Of a stretch of 64,000 nt of DNA, positions 26,956 through 37,258 are shown one piece after another. The notes beneath the pieces are model-generated. The model was not told the DNA's origin, did no database searches, and saw only the letters and a list, made by a program, of their open reading frames with translations. The first letter of the stretch is position 1. Every line of letters starts with the position of its first letter. This stretch comes from Providencia sp. (GTDB lineage Bacteria; Pseudomonadota; Gammaproteobacteria; Enterobacterales; Enterobacteriaceae), in contig NZ_DOEH01000023.1 in NCBI RefSeq assembly GCF_003533305.1, positions 336,742-400,741 on the forward strand, given 5' to 3'. The translations under genes and the position numbers were made by a program.

Positions 26956-27086
26956 AACGGAGCGTATTAAACCTGATTTAAGAGGGTGAGTCAAGGAACA
27001 TTCTAAAAAACTTAGGTCGGATGCGCTTTTTTTCAACAGGTTAGCTAAATTTTAATCTAAATGAATAAAAAATGTGATAAGAAAAC

Positions 27087-27127
27087 AAATGCCAACGAGA
27101 AAAAAGATTATTTTCTCGCTGGCATTT
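27087..27127 (-). terminator. Terminator downstream of mltC
   Basis: A long dyad of AAATGCCA and CGAGAAAA facing TTTTCTCG and TGGCATTT, with a single mismatch pair, lies 57 bases after the mltC stop. On the minus strand it runs into TGTTTTCTT. Confidence 0.65.
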
Positions 27128-27183
27128 AACGTTAATGCTTATCGATGATTTTTTAACATCATCTCTTTTCAAATTAAGATGTC

Positions 27184-28266
27184 TTAGCGTAAATAATTTT
27201 TCTGTGCTTTATTTACCTTGATAAGGTAATTGCGTGATTCAGCGGCAGGGTGCTTAGTCGATAATGTTTCATAAACCTCACCAGGCTCTAAATTATTAAT
27301 ACGCTGTGCTGCTTGTTTCTTATCACTGTGGAATACGCGCAATACGCTACCAGCACCACCATTATAGGCGGTAATAACCGCGTAGCGGCGAGAGGTTTGA
27401 TTGCTTACCTCGCCCAAGTAGCTGTTTTGCAAAATAGCTAAATAAGCGGCACCTGTATCGATATTATTTTGTGGGTCAAACAAATAGCTACGACTTGGTA
27501 CACCTGATTTACCTTGTGAGCGGAAAACATCCTTACCAGCAGTGTTTGGCATGATTTGCATTAAACCAAGCGCATCGGAGCGGCTAACTGCATAAGGGTT
27601 AAAGCTCGATTCTATCTGCATAATGGCAAGGATCAGTGATTCATCAACCCCATATTTAGCAGCAGATTTTTTAATATAAGGCAGATATTTATGCGCACGT
27701 TTATCAAGATGGTTTGGTACCAGTTGCATGGTGACTGACCAAACGATATTCATGCCTGATTGGCGACGCTGCATTTTGTTAGTAATCAGATAATCTGCAA
27801 ATTTAGTTGCGCGCCACTCCCAACGAAGGGGTTCACCCGTATTATCTAATACTTGACCAAACAAAAATGGTTCTTTGCTGTAAGGTATATCATTGGTATC
27901 AGAATAGAGGTCGATAGAATTAGGATCATCGCCCATCAATAAAGTAGTCACTATGGCTTTTTTGAGATGTTGTGCAGGCTCAATAGCTGAAATTGTTTCG
28001 ACTGTGATGGTACCTGCGTCAAAGTTAATATGGCTGCGAGTGCGATATTCATCGGTATATTTCACATAGTCTTTAGGACCTGCAATAAGCACTTCTTTGA
28101 TGCCCCAAATGTTTTCAATATTATGAGCAAATTGTCCCATAAGAATATCGAACCCATTGGTGTCTTTGATAAAGTCAGGGTTATAATCAGTTTTTTGATT
28201 GCTAGAACAAGAAACAATCAGTGGTATCAGCAATGTTAGCGCAAATAGTTTTTTCATACGATTCAC
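27184..28266 (-). CDS. mltC: Membrane-bound lytic murein transglycosylase C
   Basis: 360 residues. A lipoprotein leader ends in the lipobox IVSC (Cys20). An N-terminal DUF3393 domain follows, then an SLT (lysozyme-like) domain from about residue 190. The catalytic glutamate is in [13 protein letters not shown], with [13 protein letters not shown] and [13 protein letters not shown] after it. It cleaves the glycan strands of peptidoglycan with formation of 1,6-anhydromuramic acid, at the inner face of the outer membrane. It is the last gene of mutY-yggX-mltC, the enterobacterial order. Confidence 0.96.
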   Translation of the reverse strand: MNRMKKLFALTLLIPLIVSCSSNQKTDYNPDFIKDTNGFDILMGQFAHNIENIWGIKEVLIAGPKDYVKYTDEYRTRSHINFDAGTITVETISAIEPAQHLKKAIVTTLLMGDDPNSIDLYSDTNDIPYSKEPFLFGQVLDNTGEPLRWEWRATKFADYLITNKMQRRQSGMNIVWSVTMQLVPNHLDKRAHKYLPYIKKSAAKYGVDESLILAIMQIESSFNPYAVSRSDALGLMQIMPNTAGKDVFRSQGKSGVPSRSYLFDPQNNIDTGAAYLAILQNSYLGEVSNQTSRRYAVITAYNGGAGSVLRVFHSDKKQAAQRINNLEPGEVYETLSTKHPAAESRNYLIKVNKAQKNYLR

Positions 28267-28314
28267 AGTGTTAATGCAATAGGCCTACCTATAGGTAGAT
28301 AGGCCAATAAGCGA

Positions 28315-28581
28315 TTATTCAGGTGTATAACCATCAATTTGAATATCATGCCCTTCAAATAAGAATTTGACCATTTCTTGCTCAAGCATTTTACGGTCAT
28401 CAGGGTTCATGGTGTTGAGTTTCTTTTCATTAATCAGCATGGTTTGTTTTGTCATCCACTGACTCCAAGCTTCTTTTGAAATTTCATTAAAAATACGTTT
28501 ACCTAATTCACCTGGATATAGCTGAAAATCTTGACCATCAGCATCACGTTGTAAAAAAGTACAAAAAATGGTTCTACTCAT
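28315..28581 (-). CDS. yggX: Iron-trafficking / oxidative-damage protection protein YggX
   Basis: 88 residues, full length. It begins [24 protein letters not shown], with the conserved cysteine 7, and contains [17 protein letters not shown]. YggX family members take part in Fe(II) trafficking and protect iron-sulfur proteins from oxidative damage. It lies 11 bases after mutY, itself an iron-sulfur enzyme, and is cotranscribed with it. Confidence 0.96.
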   Translation of the reverse strand: MSRTIFCTFLQRDADGQDFQLYPGELGKRIFNEISKEAWSQWMTKQTMLINEKKLNTMNPDDRKMLEQEMVKFLFEGHDIQIDGYTPE

Positions 28582-28592
28582 TAATTATTTCC

Positions 28593-29645
28593 TCAAATAT
28601 CAGGTAGTAAGGCAAGTTGTTTTAATAAACTATCAACCGGTGCTGCCAAGCCGATTGTTGCACCTAAGTGTAAGTTATACCAGAGTCCTTTGCCTTCATC
28701 CATGGCAGAATTAAATGCGTTAATATTAACTTTTACAGGAATAATATCTAGATGGAAATGGCTAAAAGTGTGGCGAAACGCAATTAATTGCTCAGGCGTA
28801 TCATGACCTAGTCCTGAGTTGACAAGCCATTCATTCAATTTTTCGAAAGACTCAAATTGTGGAAAAACAAATAACCCCCCCCAGATGCCGGAAGGTGGCC
28901 GTTGTTCTAACCAAACTGAACTTTCTTGCTGCATAATTAAGAACCAAGCGCTTTTTTCAGGGATGGTTTGTTTTGGTTTTTTCCCTGGATAGGTCTGCCA
29001 TGAATGATTGGCATAGGCTACACAGCCCATATTGAGCGGACACAATTCACATTTTGGTTTGCTACGAGTACAGACCATAGCACCTAAATCCATCATGGCT
29101 TGGTTAAAAAATTCGACTTCTATTTTTGGGGTCACTTTGGTGCTGATATCCCAAAGCCGATTTTCAACATCTTTTTTACCCGGCCATCCATCAACTGCAT
29201 AACAGCGAGCAAGTACGCGTTTTACATTACCATCTAAAATTGGGTAATGCTGCTGTTGAGATAACGACAATATAGCACCAGCAGTGGAGCGTCCAACACC
29301 CGATAAAGCAAGAACTTCATCGAAAGTGGTGGGGAATTGCCCGTGGTATTGCGTTGAAACCATTTGAGCCGCTTTATGTAAATTGCGCGCACGTGCGTAA
29401 TAGCCTAGGCCTGTCCACAAGTGCAAGACTTCATCTAAAGGCGCAGCCGCTAGGGCGTTCACATCGGGAAACCGGTGAATAAATTTTTCAAAATAAGGGA
29501 TGACGGTGCTGACTTGAGTTTGTTGCAGCATGACTTCCGATAACCAGACGTGATAGGAACTTTTTTCCTGTTGCCATGGTAAGGTTTTTCGTCCGTATTT
29601 GTGGTACCAGTCAAGCACTGCACGTGAAAATTGTTGAGCTTCCAT
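28593..29645 (-). CDS. mutY: A/G-specific adenine DNA glycosylase
   Basis: 350 residues. The helix-hairpin-helix and catalytic region reads [16 protein letters not shown] then [15 protein letters not shown], and the catalytic glutamate is in [13 protein letters not shown]. The [4Fe-4S] cluster cysteines follow the C-x6-C-x2-C-x5-C rule ([17 protein letters not shown]). The C-terminal NUDIX-like domain (about 230-345) recognises 8-oxoguanine. It removes adenine mispaired with 8-oxoG. First gene of the mutY-yggX-mltC operon, divergent from trmB. Confidence 0.97.
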   Translation of the reverse strand: MEAQQFSRAVLDWYHKYGRKTLPWQQEKSSYHVWLSEVMLQQTQVSTVIPYFEKFIHRFPDVNALAAAPLDEVLHLWTGLGYYARARNLHKAAQMVSTQYHGQFPTTFDEVLALSGVGRSTAGAILSLSQQQHYPILDGNVKRVLARCYAVDGWPGKKDVENRLWDISTKVTPKIEVEFFNQAMMDLGAMVCTRSKPKCELCPLNMGCVAYANHSWQTYPGKKPKQTIPEKSAWFLIMQQESSVWLEQRPPSGIWGGLFVFPQFESFEKLNEWLVNSGLGHDTPEQLIAFRHTFSHFHLDIIPVKVNINAFNSAMDEGKGLWYNLHLGATIGLAAPVDSLLKQLALLPDI

Positions 29646-29986
29646 TGATATATTATTTTTATTGATATTCCAGTAATGGTGAGGATTGCAACATAGAGCG
29701 CGGTGGCTGTAAACCGCTTATTGTGTGGTTTAGTGTAAAGTTATCCAATTATCAACTGCAACTGTGTGAGACTTTTGGTAAACTCCCATACCCGTCATGC
29801 TTCAAGTTGTCTGGGTGACGATTACATTCAGCTATCCAAATCACATAAACTTATATGTTTATCGAGATAGCACAACAGTACACAGACCAACAACTCGAAC
29901 TATTTAGGGTATATTGAGTCGAGTTATATTTAACTTGATTGTTGGTACATTGACTAAATTGGGCAACTAATTCTTAGAACTTTATT
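29646..29986. other. mutY-trmB divergent spacer
   Basis: This holds the two divergent promoters and an ERIC repeat (29788-29912). No gene was seen in it. Confidence 0.5.
29788..29912. repeat. ERIC element
   Basis: A 125-base imperfect palindrome. The left end is ATACCCGTCATGCTTCAAGT and the right end, in inverse, TACCCTAAATAGTTCGAGTT; the centre holds AATCACATAAACTTATATG. Ends and centre follow the ERIC (intergenic repeat unit) pattern of Enterobacterales. It is non-coding, transcribed toward either mutY or trmB. Confidence 0.75.
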
Positions 29987-30712
29987 ATGATCAATAATGT
30001 TATCTCCCCCGAATATAATGAAGAAGGGCGGATTATGCGCCGTGTGCGCAGCTTTGTTCGTCGTCAGGGGCGTCTGACTAAAAGACAAGAAGACGCATTA
30101 GAAAGCGAATGGGCAGAAATGGGTATCGATTTCATTAACAAGCCCCTTGATTTTGCTAAAGTATTTAAAAATTCAAACCCTGTGGTACTTGAAATTGGGT
30201 TTGGTATGGGTACCTCTTTGGTCACCATGGCGTCACAAAATCCAGAGAAAAATTTTTTTGGAATTGAAGTTCATGCGCCAGGTGTTGGTGCGTGCCTCGC
30301 TTTTGCTAAAGAAGAGGGTGTGACGAATTTACGTGTGATGTGCCATGATGCAATCGAAGTATTAGATTGCATGATACCGAATGAAAGTTTATCGATGGTT
30401 CAGCTATTTTTTCCTGATCCATGGCATAAAATAAAACACAATAAACGCCGAATTGTGCAAGCACCTTTTGCAGAAAAAATACGCAGCAAGCTTGCGGTCG
30501 GTGGCGTTTTTCATATGGCGACCGATTGGCAGCCGTATGCAAAACATATGCTTGGGGTGATGAACAGTGTCGATGACTATAAAAATTTATCGTCAACTAA
30601 TGACTATGTTCCTCGTCCTGAAACAAGACCAGAAACAAAGTTTGAAAAGCGCGGCCAGCGGTTAGGGCACGGTGTATGGGATTTAATGTTTGAGAGGATT
30701 AATCATGGCTAA
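29987..30712 (+). CDS. trmB: tRNA (guanine-N7-)-methyltransferase
   Basis: 241 residues. The SAM-binding loop is [16 protein letters not shown], followed by [15 protein letters not shown]. The family-specific block [18 protein letters not shown] and a C-terminal [18 protein letters not shown] complete the TrmB pattern. It methylates G46 of tRNAs. The stop overlaps the start of yggL by eight bases, so translation is coupled. Confidence 0.97.
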   Translation: MINNVISPEYNEEGRIMRRVRSFVRRQGRLTKRQEDALESEWAEMGIDFINKPLDFAKVFKNSNPVVLEIGFGMGTSLVTMASQNPEKNFFGIEVHAPGVGACLAFAKEEGVTNLRVMCHDAIEVLDCMIPNESLSMVQLFFPDPWHKIKHNKRRIVQAPFAEKIRSKLAVGGVFHMATDWQPYAKHMLGVMNSVDDYKNLSSTNDYVPRPETRPETKFEKRGQRLGHGVWDLMFERINHG

Positions 30713-31034
30713 ACAACCACGCAGTCGTCGTTTACGTAAAAAAATGCGTATAGATGAATTCCAAGAATTGGGCTTCATCGTAAAATGGAATTTTAAAGAA
30801 GGCACGCCGATTGAAGAAGTTGACCGTATGGTTGACCTGTTTATCGCCGAAGCTATTGAACCAAATGGCCTTGCTTTTGAAGCTAGCGGTTATATGAATT
30901 GGGAAGGTATTGTTTGCCTACAACAAATTGGTAAATGTACAGAAGAACACCGTCAAATAGTTGAAAACTGGCTAAAATCTAAAGGCATGAGCGATATCGT
31001 CGTTTCAGAGCTTTTTGATGTTTGGTGGGAATAA
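30705..31034 (+). CDS. yggL: YggL family 50S ribosome-binding protein
   Basis: 109 residues, beginning [19 protein letters not shown]. The start at 30705 is preceded by GAGAGG and lies within the end of trmB. It contains the DUF469 pattern ([26 protein letters not shown]). YggL is reported to bind the 50S subunit; its precise effect is little known. It is followed by a terminator. Confidence 0.92.
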   Translation: MAKQPRSRRLRKKMRIDEFQELGFIVKWNFKEGTPIEEVDRMVDLFIAEAIEPNGLAFEASGYMNWEGIVCLQQIGKCTEEHRQIVENWLKSKGMSDIVVSELFDVWWE

Positions 31035-31052
31035 CTGATATTGGTTTTCTAT

Positions 31053-31082
31053 AAAGGCATCCTCTTGGATGCCTTTATTTTC
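31053..31082 (+). terminator. Terminator of trmB-yggL
   Basis: Ten-base stem AAAGGCATCC / GGATGCCTTT with loop TCTT, followed by ATTTTCT, just before glsB. Confidence 0.8.
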
Positions 31083-31095
31083 TGGAGTGAAAACT

Positions 31096-32022
31096 TTGAG
31101 TTTAATGTTTTCTAATCAATTGCTGAACGATATTCTCGATCAAGTACGTCCAATGGTCGGAAAAGGACAGGTTGCCGCTTATATACCGGCATTAGGCAAT
31201 GTTTCTCCCCATCATCTCGGTATTGCTGTGATGACCGTAGATGGTGACATATTTACCGCAGGGGATACACAGCAACGTTTTTCAATCCAATCGATTTCAA
31301 AAGTCCTTAGTTTAACTTTGGCAATGACGCGTTATGAAGAGAATGAAATTTGGAGTCGTGTCGGTAAAGAACCTTCTGGATTACCCTTTAATTCATTAAT
31401 TCAAATCGAGATGGAAAAGGGAATTCCACGTAACCCCTTTATTAATGCCGGTGCTATTGTCATTGCTGATATGTTGCAATCACGCCTCAGTGCACCTAAG
31501 CAACGAATGCTAGAGTTTGTCCGAAAGCTAGCTTGTGAGCCGGATATTTCTTATGACTCCGCAGTGGCGCGTTCAGAAATGGATCATGCCAGTCGTAATG
31601 CGGCTATTGCCTATTTAATGAAGTCATTTAATAATTTTGAAAATGATGTTTTAACAGTACTTGAAACCTATTTTCATTATTGCTCTCTAAGTATGAATTG
31701 CGTTGAATTAGCGCGCTGTTTTTCTTATTTGGCATCGCAAGGAATATCGTCTTGTTCCATCGACCCTATCATTACACCTCTGCAATCTAGACAAATAAAT
31801 GCATTGATGATGACATGTGGGATGTACGACGGTTCTGGTGAATTTGCATTTCGTATAGGTATGCCCGGTAAATCGGGTGTGGGTGGTGGTATTGTTTGTG
31901 TGGTACCTAATCAGTTTACCGTGGTTGTGTGGGCGCCTGAATTAGATGCAGCAGGGAACTCTTTAGTCGGTTGTGCTGCCTTAGAATTATTATCGAAACG
32001 AATTGGACGTTCGGTTTTCTAA
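31096..32022 (+). CDS. glsB: Glutaminase B
   Basis: About 308 residues of the serine-dependent beta-lactamase-like glutaminase family: [13 protein letters not shown] (catalytic S-x-x-K), [15 protein letters not shown], and [14 protein letters not shown]. It hydrolyses glutamine to glutamate and ammonia. The frame is open from 31069, but that would start inside a terminator. TTG at 31096 lies eight bases after GGAG and reproduces the N-terminal length of E. coli GlsB; ATG at 31105 is the alternative, three codons later. Confidence 0.93.
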   Translation: MSLMFSNQLLNDILDQVRPMVGKGQVAAYIPALGNVSPHHLGIAVMTVDGDIFTAGDTQQRFSIQSISKVLSLTLAMTRYEENEIWSRVGKEPSGLPFNSLIQIEMEKGIPRNPFINAGAIVIADMLQSRLSAPKQRMLEFVRKLACEPDISYDSAVARSEMDHASRNAAIAYLMKSFNNFENDVLTVLETYFHYCSLSMNCVELARCFSYLASQGISSCSIDPIITPLQSRQINALMMTCGMYDGSGEFAFRIGMPGKSGVGGGIVCVVPNQFTVVVWAPELDAAGNSLVGCAALELLSKRIGRSVF

Positions 32023-32062
32023 TTATCATCAATGATTGAAAGACGCTCTATTAGGAGATTTT

Positions 32063-32791
32063 ATGCTACGTCATACATTAATTGCACTGTCATTATTCGC
32101 TTGTGCAGCTAGCCAAGCCGCTGATTACAACTGCGCGGTAACACCCAAAGATGATATTTTTATGACACCTGATAATGTACAGGTGATAGGCCGTAGTGGT
32201 GATCTGAATATCACACCAAATGGCGATATGACTCTCAATGGTAAAAACATCGCCGCAACAGATGAGCAAAAGCAACAAGCCATTCGTTACCAAGCCGCTA
32301 TTCGTAATGATTTGCCGTGGATCAAATTAGAGTCAGAACAAAAATTAGCTACATCAAAGCAAACACTTGATAAAGTAGTGGCTAGGGTGATGGGCAATGA
32401 CAGTAATGTACGAAATCGCTTAACCAAGCTTGAAAAAGAGCTTAACGGTCAAATAAGCCAAATTATTGAAACGCGTCCAAATGGTTATGTTTTTCATCAT
32501 GAAGCGATGAAACAAGTCGAAGCAAAAGGTCGTCAGCTAGTCAACGAAAGCCTAGGCGGTATATTGCAAGATAGCATTAATGAAATGGGGCGTAAGCAGC
32601 TACTTTCAGGTGGTGATGTAAATCAAGCACTGCAAGGCGTATTAGGCAATCTTGGTGGATTGCAACAAGAGCTGGATACCGAGTGGAAAAAGCAAGAAAA
32701 AAGCTTCCAACAATTCGGCCAACAAGTTTGTTCTAAAGTGACCTCTTTAGAACAACAAAGAATTTCATTATTGAACTCAGTTAAAAAATAG
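32063..32791 (+). CDS. yggN: YggN family (DUF2884) periplasmic protein
   Basis: About 242 residues from the ATG at 32063, which is preceded by AGGAG; upstream extension is unlikely. A leader ends near AASQA/ADYNC. The mature part is mostly helical and charged, with ELNGQISQIIETRPNGYVFHHEA in the middle and coiled-coil-like glutamine-rich helices near the end. It belongs to the conserved enterobacterial YggN/DUF2884 family, function unknown, in its usual place after glsB. Confidence 0.88.
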   Translation: MLRHTLIALSLFACAASQAADYNCAVTPKDDIFMTPDNVQVIGRSGDLNITPNGDMTLNGKNIAATDEQKQQAIRYQAAIRNDLPWIKLESEQKLATSKQTLDKVVARVMGNDSNVRNRLTKLEKELNGQISQIIETRPNGYVFHHEAMKQVEAKGRQLVNESLGGILQDSINEMGRKQLLSGGDVNQALQGVLGNLGGLQQELDTEWKKQEKSFQQFGQQVCSKVTSLEQQRISLLNSVKK

Positions 32792-32830
32792 TGAATTAAC
32801 TGAATTTAAAACAGAATAAAGAGCAAAAGT

Positions 32831-32862
32831 TGGTGGCGAATTAATTTTGTCACCATTTTTTT
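32831..32862 (+). terminator. Terminator of yggN
   Basis: Stem TGGTGGC / GTCACCA (one G-T pair) followed by seven T residues, 40 bases after the yggN stop. Confidence 0.7.
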
Positions 32863-32907
32863 ATGGGTATTTAGGATAAGTGTGATACCGATATCATTAA
32901 TGAGAAT

Positions 32908-32926
32908 GAAAATGAAATTAATTATC
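32908..32926. promoter_or_regulatory. Putative Fur box
   Basis: GAAAATGAAATTAATTATC matches the 19-base Fur consensus at 15 of 19 positions. It lies just upstream of the predicted promoter of the siderophore-binding protein gene. Confidence 0.7.
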
Positions 32927-32932
32927 ATTTAA

Positions 32933-32960
32933 TTGACATGTTTGAGTCTGACCTTAGAAT
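32933..32960 (+). promoter_or_regulatory. Sigma-70 promoter of the siderophore-binding protein gene
   Basis: A perfect -35 (TTGACA, 32933-32938), a 16-base spacer and -10 TAGAAT (32955-32960), with a Fur box overlapping its upstream edge. Transcript start would be near 32967, about 30 bases before the ATG. Confidence 0.65.
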
Positions 32961-32997
32961 ACAAGGCTGGCTTAATGACTAAATGGTATTGTTTACT

Positions 32998-33948
32998 ATG
33001 AAAAAATTCATTCCCGCTGTACTTGCTTCTCTGTTATCGTTCACCGCGCCTTATGCTCTTAGTGCCGAATCAACGACTTTTACTCCTAATGCAATCACTG
33101 CTCAAACTGCTGAAAAAGTGACTATAAAGCATCTTTCAGGTGAGACTGAGGTGACTAAAAAGCCACAAAAAGTGGTTCTATTTGACTTTGGTGTCTATGA
33201 TTCAATGCAAAAATTAGGTCTAGGCGATAAAGTTGTTGCCCTGCCGACTGCAAATGCGCCAGCTTATATTAAAGGTGATATCCCGGCATCAATGGAAAAT
33301 GCAGGTGGAATGAAGCAGCCTGACTTAGCACAGATCGAGCAATTAAAACCTGATTTAATTGTGATTACAGGGCGTCAAGGTGCATCGTATGAGGCTTTAT
33401 CAAAAATCGCTCCAACGGTTAACCTCGGTTCTGATAGCCAAAATTATATTGATTCAGTGAAAGCAAATATTAGTTTGATTGGTGAACTTTATGGTAATCA
33501 AAAAGCCGTAGAAGCACAGTTAGCTCAGTTAGATAAAACTATTGCCGATGCTCAAAAGAAAGCGGCAGATTCCAATAAAAAAGTATTAGTGCTGCTGCAT
33601 AACGATGGCAAATTGATGCCAAATAACCAAGCGGTTGTTTATAACGTGGTTAAAGCTCAGCGTGCTGAATTACCCGTACAAGATGGCGCAGATAAATCAA
33701 AACGCCGTGTTGTTGATACGAAAACTATTGCACAAGCTAATCCAGATGTGATCTTAATTGTTGATCGCAGTGAAGCGATTGGTGCCGGTAAGTTGGATAA
33801 AACCGTATTTGAAGATACTAATATTCAAGAAACTAAAGCTTATAAAGATGGCAAAATCGTTTATCTGCAATCTGATCTTTGGTACTTGTCTGGCGGTGGT
33901 TTAGTGAGTTTGACTGAACAAATTGATGCCGTTACAAAGGCGCTGTAG
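32998..33948 (+). CDS. Siderophore ABC transporter substrate-binding protein
   Basis: About 316 residues from MKKFIP; the leader ends near ALSA/ES. It is a class III binding protein (TroA/FhuD fold): KVVLFDFGVYDSMQKLGLGDKVVAL, then QPDLAQIEQLKPDLIVITGRQ, a long connecting helix, and NPDVILIVDRSEAIG. It is most like FatB/CeuE/YclQ proteins that bind catecholate or hydroxamate ferric siderophores. No permease or ATPase gene is adjacent and it is followed by its own terminator, so it must borrow a transporter encoded elsewhere. A Fur box and promoter precede it. Confidence 0.85.
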   Translation: MKKFIPAVLASLLSFTAPYALSAESTTFTPNAITAQTAEKVTIKHLSGETEVTKKPQKVVLFDFGVYDSMQKLGLGDKVVALPTANAPAYIKGDIPASMENAGGMKQPDLAQIEQLKPDLIVITGRQGASYEALSKIAPTVNLGSDSQNYIDSVKANISLIGELYGNQKAVEAQLAQLDKTIADAQKKAADSNKKVLVLLHNDGKLMPNNQAVVYNVVKAQRAELPVQDGADKSKRRVVDTKTIAQANPDVILIVDRSEAIGAGKLDKTVFEDTNIQETKAYKDGKIVYLQSDLWYLSGGGLVSLTEQIDAVTKAL

Positions 33949-33983
33949 TTAGTTTTGAACTAAATTATTATTACCTCAAGCAA

Positions 33984-34009
33984 AGCCAGCTCATGTCGCT
34001 GGCTTTTTT
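33984..34009 (+). terminator. Terminator of the binding-protein gene
   Basis: Stem AGCCAGC / GCTGGCT with a seven-base loop and a following T6 run. Confidence 0.82.
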
Positions 34010-34074
34010 GTTTGCATAATTTATTGATATAAATTGAGCTGAGGCGAATAAATTAATTTACTGATTAGATATCG

Positions 34075-35214
34075 CTACTCTTCACCAAGAAACAATTCTA
34101 ATAATGAGTTAAGAAATAGTTTTCCGTGTTCAGTTATTTGCCATTCATCATGAGTTTCAAGGATATACCCCTTAGAGATAGCTTCGTCTATTGATGCTCT
34201 GACAACTGACTCTCCAAGTCCTGTATATTCGGTAAATTCACGTCTTGGCATGGCTTCAAGCAGGCGAAAACGGTTCATGAAATATTCAAATGGCCTATCT
34301 TGAGCTTCGACATCATAGGACTGATGTAAATAACGCCCTTCCATATAGCCTCGAGGGTGTTTAGTCTTAATGGTGCGTAGAATTCGCCCATCAGTAAAAG
34401 AAATTTTACCGTGGGAACCACAACCAATTCCTAAATAATCACCGAACCGCCAATAATTTAAATTATGTTGGCATTGATATCCCGGTTTTGCATAAGCAGA
34501 CGTTTCATATTGCTCATAACCCGCGGCCGACAGTAATTTATGACCTTCAGAGTAAATATCCCAAAGGGTATCGTCATCCGGCAATTTGGGTGGACGAGAA
34601 CCAAATTGGGTATTAGGTTCAATTGTTAACTGGTACCAAGAAAGGTGTGGAGGCGAAAGCTCGATAGCCTGACGTAAATCAGATAAACCTTCATCACGAG
34701 TTTGTGACGGAAGTCCATGCATCAAATCGAGATTAAAGCTGCGCAGATTAAGGTTTGTCGCCAAATGAGCGGCACGTTTAGCTTCATTTGGACCGTGGAT
34801 GCGGCCTAACATGATTAATTTGTCATCACCAAAACTTTGTACACCAATTGATATACGGTTAATTCCTGCTATTTGATAGCCCGCAAAACGTTCAGCTTCA
34901 ATTGTGCCGGGGTTAGCTTCCATGGTCACTTCAGCTTGGGGATCTAACGTGATGCGTTGACGAACGCCATCCATCAGTGCTTGCATTGATTCAGCGCTGA
35001 GTAGGCTTGGCGTACCTCCTCCAATAAAAATAGTTTTTACTGGGCGCGAGCCTATTAATTTTGCATCAATTTCAAGGTCACTAAGCAGGTGCTCAACATA
35101 CTCTTGTTGAGGAATTTCACCTTTAAGCGTATGTGAGTTGAAATCACAATATGGGCACTTTTGTACACACCAAGGAATGTGAATATATAGGCTCAGAGGT
35201 GGAAGCTTAAGCAT
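34075..35214 (-). CDS. hemW: Haem chaperone HemW (radical SAM, HemN-like)
   Basis: 379 residues. The radical-SAM cluster is [10 protein letters not shown] (C-x3-C-x2-C) near residue 16, then [12 protein letters not shown] and [17 protein letters not shown]. The C-terminal HemN domain is at about 290-375. The family lacks the fourth cysteine of true HemN and acts as a haem-binding protein that delivers haem to respiratory enzymes rather than as a coproporphyrinogen dehydrogenase. It overlaps rdgB by eight bases and is the last gene of the yggS operon. Confidence 0.95.
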   Translation of the reverse strand: MLKLPPLSLYIHIPWCVQKCPYCDFNSHTLKGEIPQQEYVEHLLSDLEIDAKLIGSRPVKTIFIGGGTPSLLSAESMQALMDGVRQRITLDPQAEVTMEANPGTIEAERFAGYQIAGINRISIGVQSFGDDKLIMLGRIHGPNEAKRAAHLATNLNLRSFNLDLMHGLPSQTRDEGLSDLRQAIELSPPHLSWYQLTIEPNTQFGSRPPKLPDDDTLWDIYSEGHKLLSAAGYEQYETSAYAKPGYQCQHNLNYWRFGDYLGIGCGSHGKISFTDGRILRTIKTKHPRGYMEGRYLHQSYDVEAQDRPFEYFMNRFRLLEAMPRREFTEYTGLGESVVRASIDEAISKGYILETHDEWQITEHGKLFLNSLLELFLGEE

Positions 35215-35800
35215 TTTTTAAGGCATCCAACATCATTGCTAAAGCTTTTCCACGGTGTGAAACCGTTTGTTTTTCAGATTTGCTCAATTCAGCGGAGGTA
35301 CAATTTAGTTCGGGTACATAGAAGATAGGATCATAGCCGAAACCACCTTGACCTTGGGGTTCTTGGGTTATTATGCCATGCCAACGGCCGTGAAAAACTA
35401 GCGGCGTTGGGTCTTCTGCATGACGCATATAGACTAATACGCAGTTGAATTGTGCCTGACGTTTATCCTCAGGCACATTTTTCATTGCATCCAGTAGCTT
35501 AAGCAAATTTTGTTCATCAGAAGCATCTTCACCTGCATAACGTGCAGAGTAAATTCCTGGCGCGCCGCCGAGTGCATCAACAGAGATACCGGAATCATCC
35601 GCAATAGCGGGCAATCCCGTTTGTGCGGATGCATGACGTGCTTTTAAAATCGCGTTCTCAATAAAAGTAAGACCCGTCTCTTCTGCTGATTCAACACCAA
35701 GGGTCGTTTGCGCGACGATATCTAGGCCAAAATCACGCAATAGCTCTGCTAATTCATTCACTTTTCCGGGGTTGCCGGTTGCTAAAACAACTTTTTGCAT
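35207..35800 (-). CDS. rdgB: XTP/dITP pyrophosphatase
   Basis: 197 residues. It begins [21 protein letters not shown], the substrate-loop motif of the Ham1 family, with [26 protein letters not shown] and [14 protein letters not shown] further on. It hydrolyses dITP, ITP and XTP to the monophosphates and keeps deaminated purines out of DNA. Usual place between yggT and hemW. Confidence 0.97.
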   Translation of the reverse strand: MQKVVLATGNPGKVNELAELLRDFGLDIVAQTTLGVESAEETGLTFIENAILKARHASAQTGLPAIADDSGISVDALGGAPGIYSARYAGEDASDEQNLLKLLDAMKNVPEDKRQAQFNCVLVYMRHAEDPTPLVFHGRWHGIITQEPQGQGGFGYDPIFYVPELNCTSAELSKSEKQTVSHRGKALAMMLDALKNA

Positions 35801-35815
35801 CGTATCAAACCTGTC

Positions 35816-36400
35816 TTACATAATACCAATGGAATAGAGCATCGCAGTTAACGATGGGTCAATCATCAAAGAGACATCGACGCGTAAATAGTTAAGTGCA
35901 ATCAAGATAAACATCACAATCATCGCTGAGAAATCTAATCCACCCATTGCTGGAATAATGCGACGAATTGGTGCCATTAGCGGCTCAGTTAATTGGAAAA
36001 GTAAGAAATCAACGGGGTTACGACCTTGGCTTACCCAACTTAGGATGGCACGAATTAAGATCATCCAAAAAATAAGTTTTCCCACATAAGTGAGTAATAA
36101 AATAATACCCATTGGTAAAATGGTAATACCTAAAGCGGGTAACATATTAGTTGCCCACATGCCAAAAACGATAGCCGCAAGGGTTAGAACAAATGCAACC
36201 AGTAAGGTGGCGGTATCAATAGGGCCAATGGCAGGAATAACGCGGCGCAAAGGGCCAACAATGGGTTGAGTTGCTTTTACAATAAATTGTGAAAATGGAT
36301 TGTAGAAGTCAGCACGCACGCACTGCATCCAAACCCGCAGCAATAAGACGAAAATATAGAGCTGAATAACTGTTGTAGTGACAAAAACTAAAGTCTGCAT
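35816..36400 (-). CDS. yggT: YggT family inner-membrane protein
   Basis: 194 residues with two tandem YGGT units of about 90 residues. Each has paired hydrophobic helices and an amphipathic segment (FYNPFSQFIVKATQPIVGPLRRVIP; NPVDFLLFQLTEPLMAPIRRIIP in the second). The repeat structure is clear. The family has been linked to osmotic tolerance and cell division in several bacteria, but its molecular role is not settled. It lies between proC and rdgB. Confidence 0.93.
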   Translation of the reverse strand: MQTLVFVTTTVIQLYIFVLLLRVWMQCVRADFYNPFSQFIVKATQPIVGPLRRVIPAIGPIDTATLLVAFVLTLAAIVFGMWATNMLPALGITILPMGIILLLTYVGKLIFWMILIRAILSWVSQGRNPVDFLLFQLTEPLMAPIRRIIPAMGGLDFSAMIVMFILIALNYLRVDVSLMIDPSLTAMLYSIGIM

Positions 36401-36418
36401 GGTTTGTCCCGCGATTAA

Positions 36419-37240
36419 TTAAAAAAGTTTTTCCATTTCTTCTGCGCGATCAATAGCACTTTGCATTGCATTTGCTACGACCTGCTGAAGATTTCCATTA
36501 TAAAATTGCTCTAAAGCCATCGCGGTAGTACCGCCTTTAGAAGTGACTTGTTCACGCAGTGTTGAAAAGGCGATGTCCCCTTGAGATTTAGCAAGGGCAA
36601 CTGAGCCCTCTATGGCATTGAGGACAAGTTCACGTGCTTGTTTCTCATCATATCCGAGTTGCTGCGCTTTTTGTTGCATGACTTCCATAAAGAGAAAGAC
36701 ATATGCAGGAGAACTGCCAGTGATAGCGATGATATTATTGATTTCTTGCTCTTTTTTACACCAAATTGTAGAACCTACACTTTGCATCAGTTCTTGAGCA
36801 AATTGTTTATCTTCAGTGGTGACAGATTCTTGAGCAAATAGACCACTGACGCCTTTACCGACAAGGGAAGGTGTATTTGGCATAATGCGTACTAAGTTAA
36901 TCTCATGAGCGAAATAATCATTATAGCGCTGTGCAGGGATCCCTGCGGCAATCGATAATATGAGTTTTTGACTAAAATCGGCTTGATTCTGTAGTGCTTC
37001 GCAAACCTCTTTCATCATTTGCGGTTTTACCGCTAACATAATCACATCAGCTTGTTTTACCGCTGTAATATTATCACTGGTGCTTATTATGCCATATTGT
37101 TCGGCAAGTTTGTCTCGGCGTACCGGCGTAGGAGAACATACGGTTATCATGGTAGCTGGATAACCATGACTAACGAGACCTGCAATAATGGCATGAGCCA
37201 TATTACCGGCGCCAATGAAGGCAATTTTACGATGTTGCAT
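36419..37240 (-). CDS. proC: Pyrroline-5-carboxylate reductase
   Basis: 273 residues. The N-terminal Rossmann motif is IAFIGAGNMAHAIIAGL; the family block AITGSSPAYVFLFMEVM and the C-terminal TSKGGTTAMALEQF follow. It reduces pyrroline-5-carboxylate to proline with NAD(P)H, the last step of proline synthesis. It is 18 bases from yggS and is cotranscribed with it. Confidence 0.97.
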   Translation of the reverse strand: MQHRKIAFIGAGNMAHAIIAGLVSHGYPATMITVCSPTPVRRDKLAEQYGIISTSDNITAVKQADVIMLAVKPQMMKEVCEALQNQADFSQKLILSIAAGIPAQRYNDYFAHEINLVRIMPNTPSLVGKGVSGLFAQESVTTEDKQFAQELMQSVGSTIWCKKEQEINNIIAITGSSPAYVFLFMEVMQQKAQQLGYDEKQARELVLNAIEGSVALAKSQGDIAFSTLREQVTSKGGTTAMALEQFYNGNLQQVVANAMQSAIDRAEEMEKLF

Positions 37241-37258
37241 ATTGTTCTCCTCTATTGA

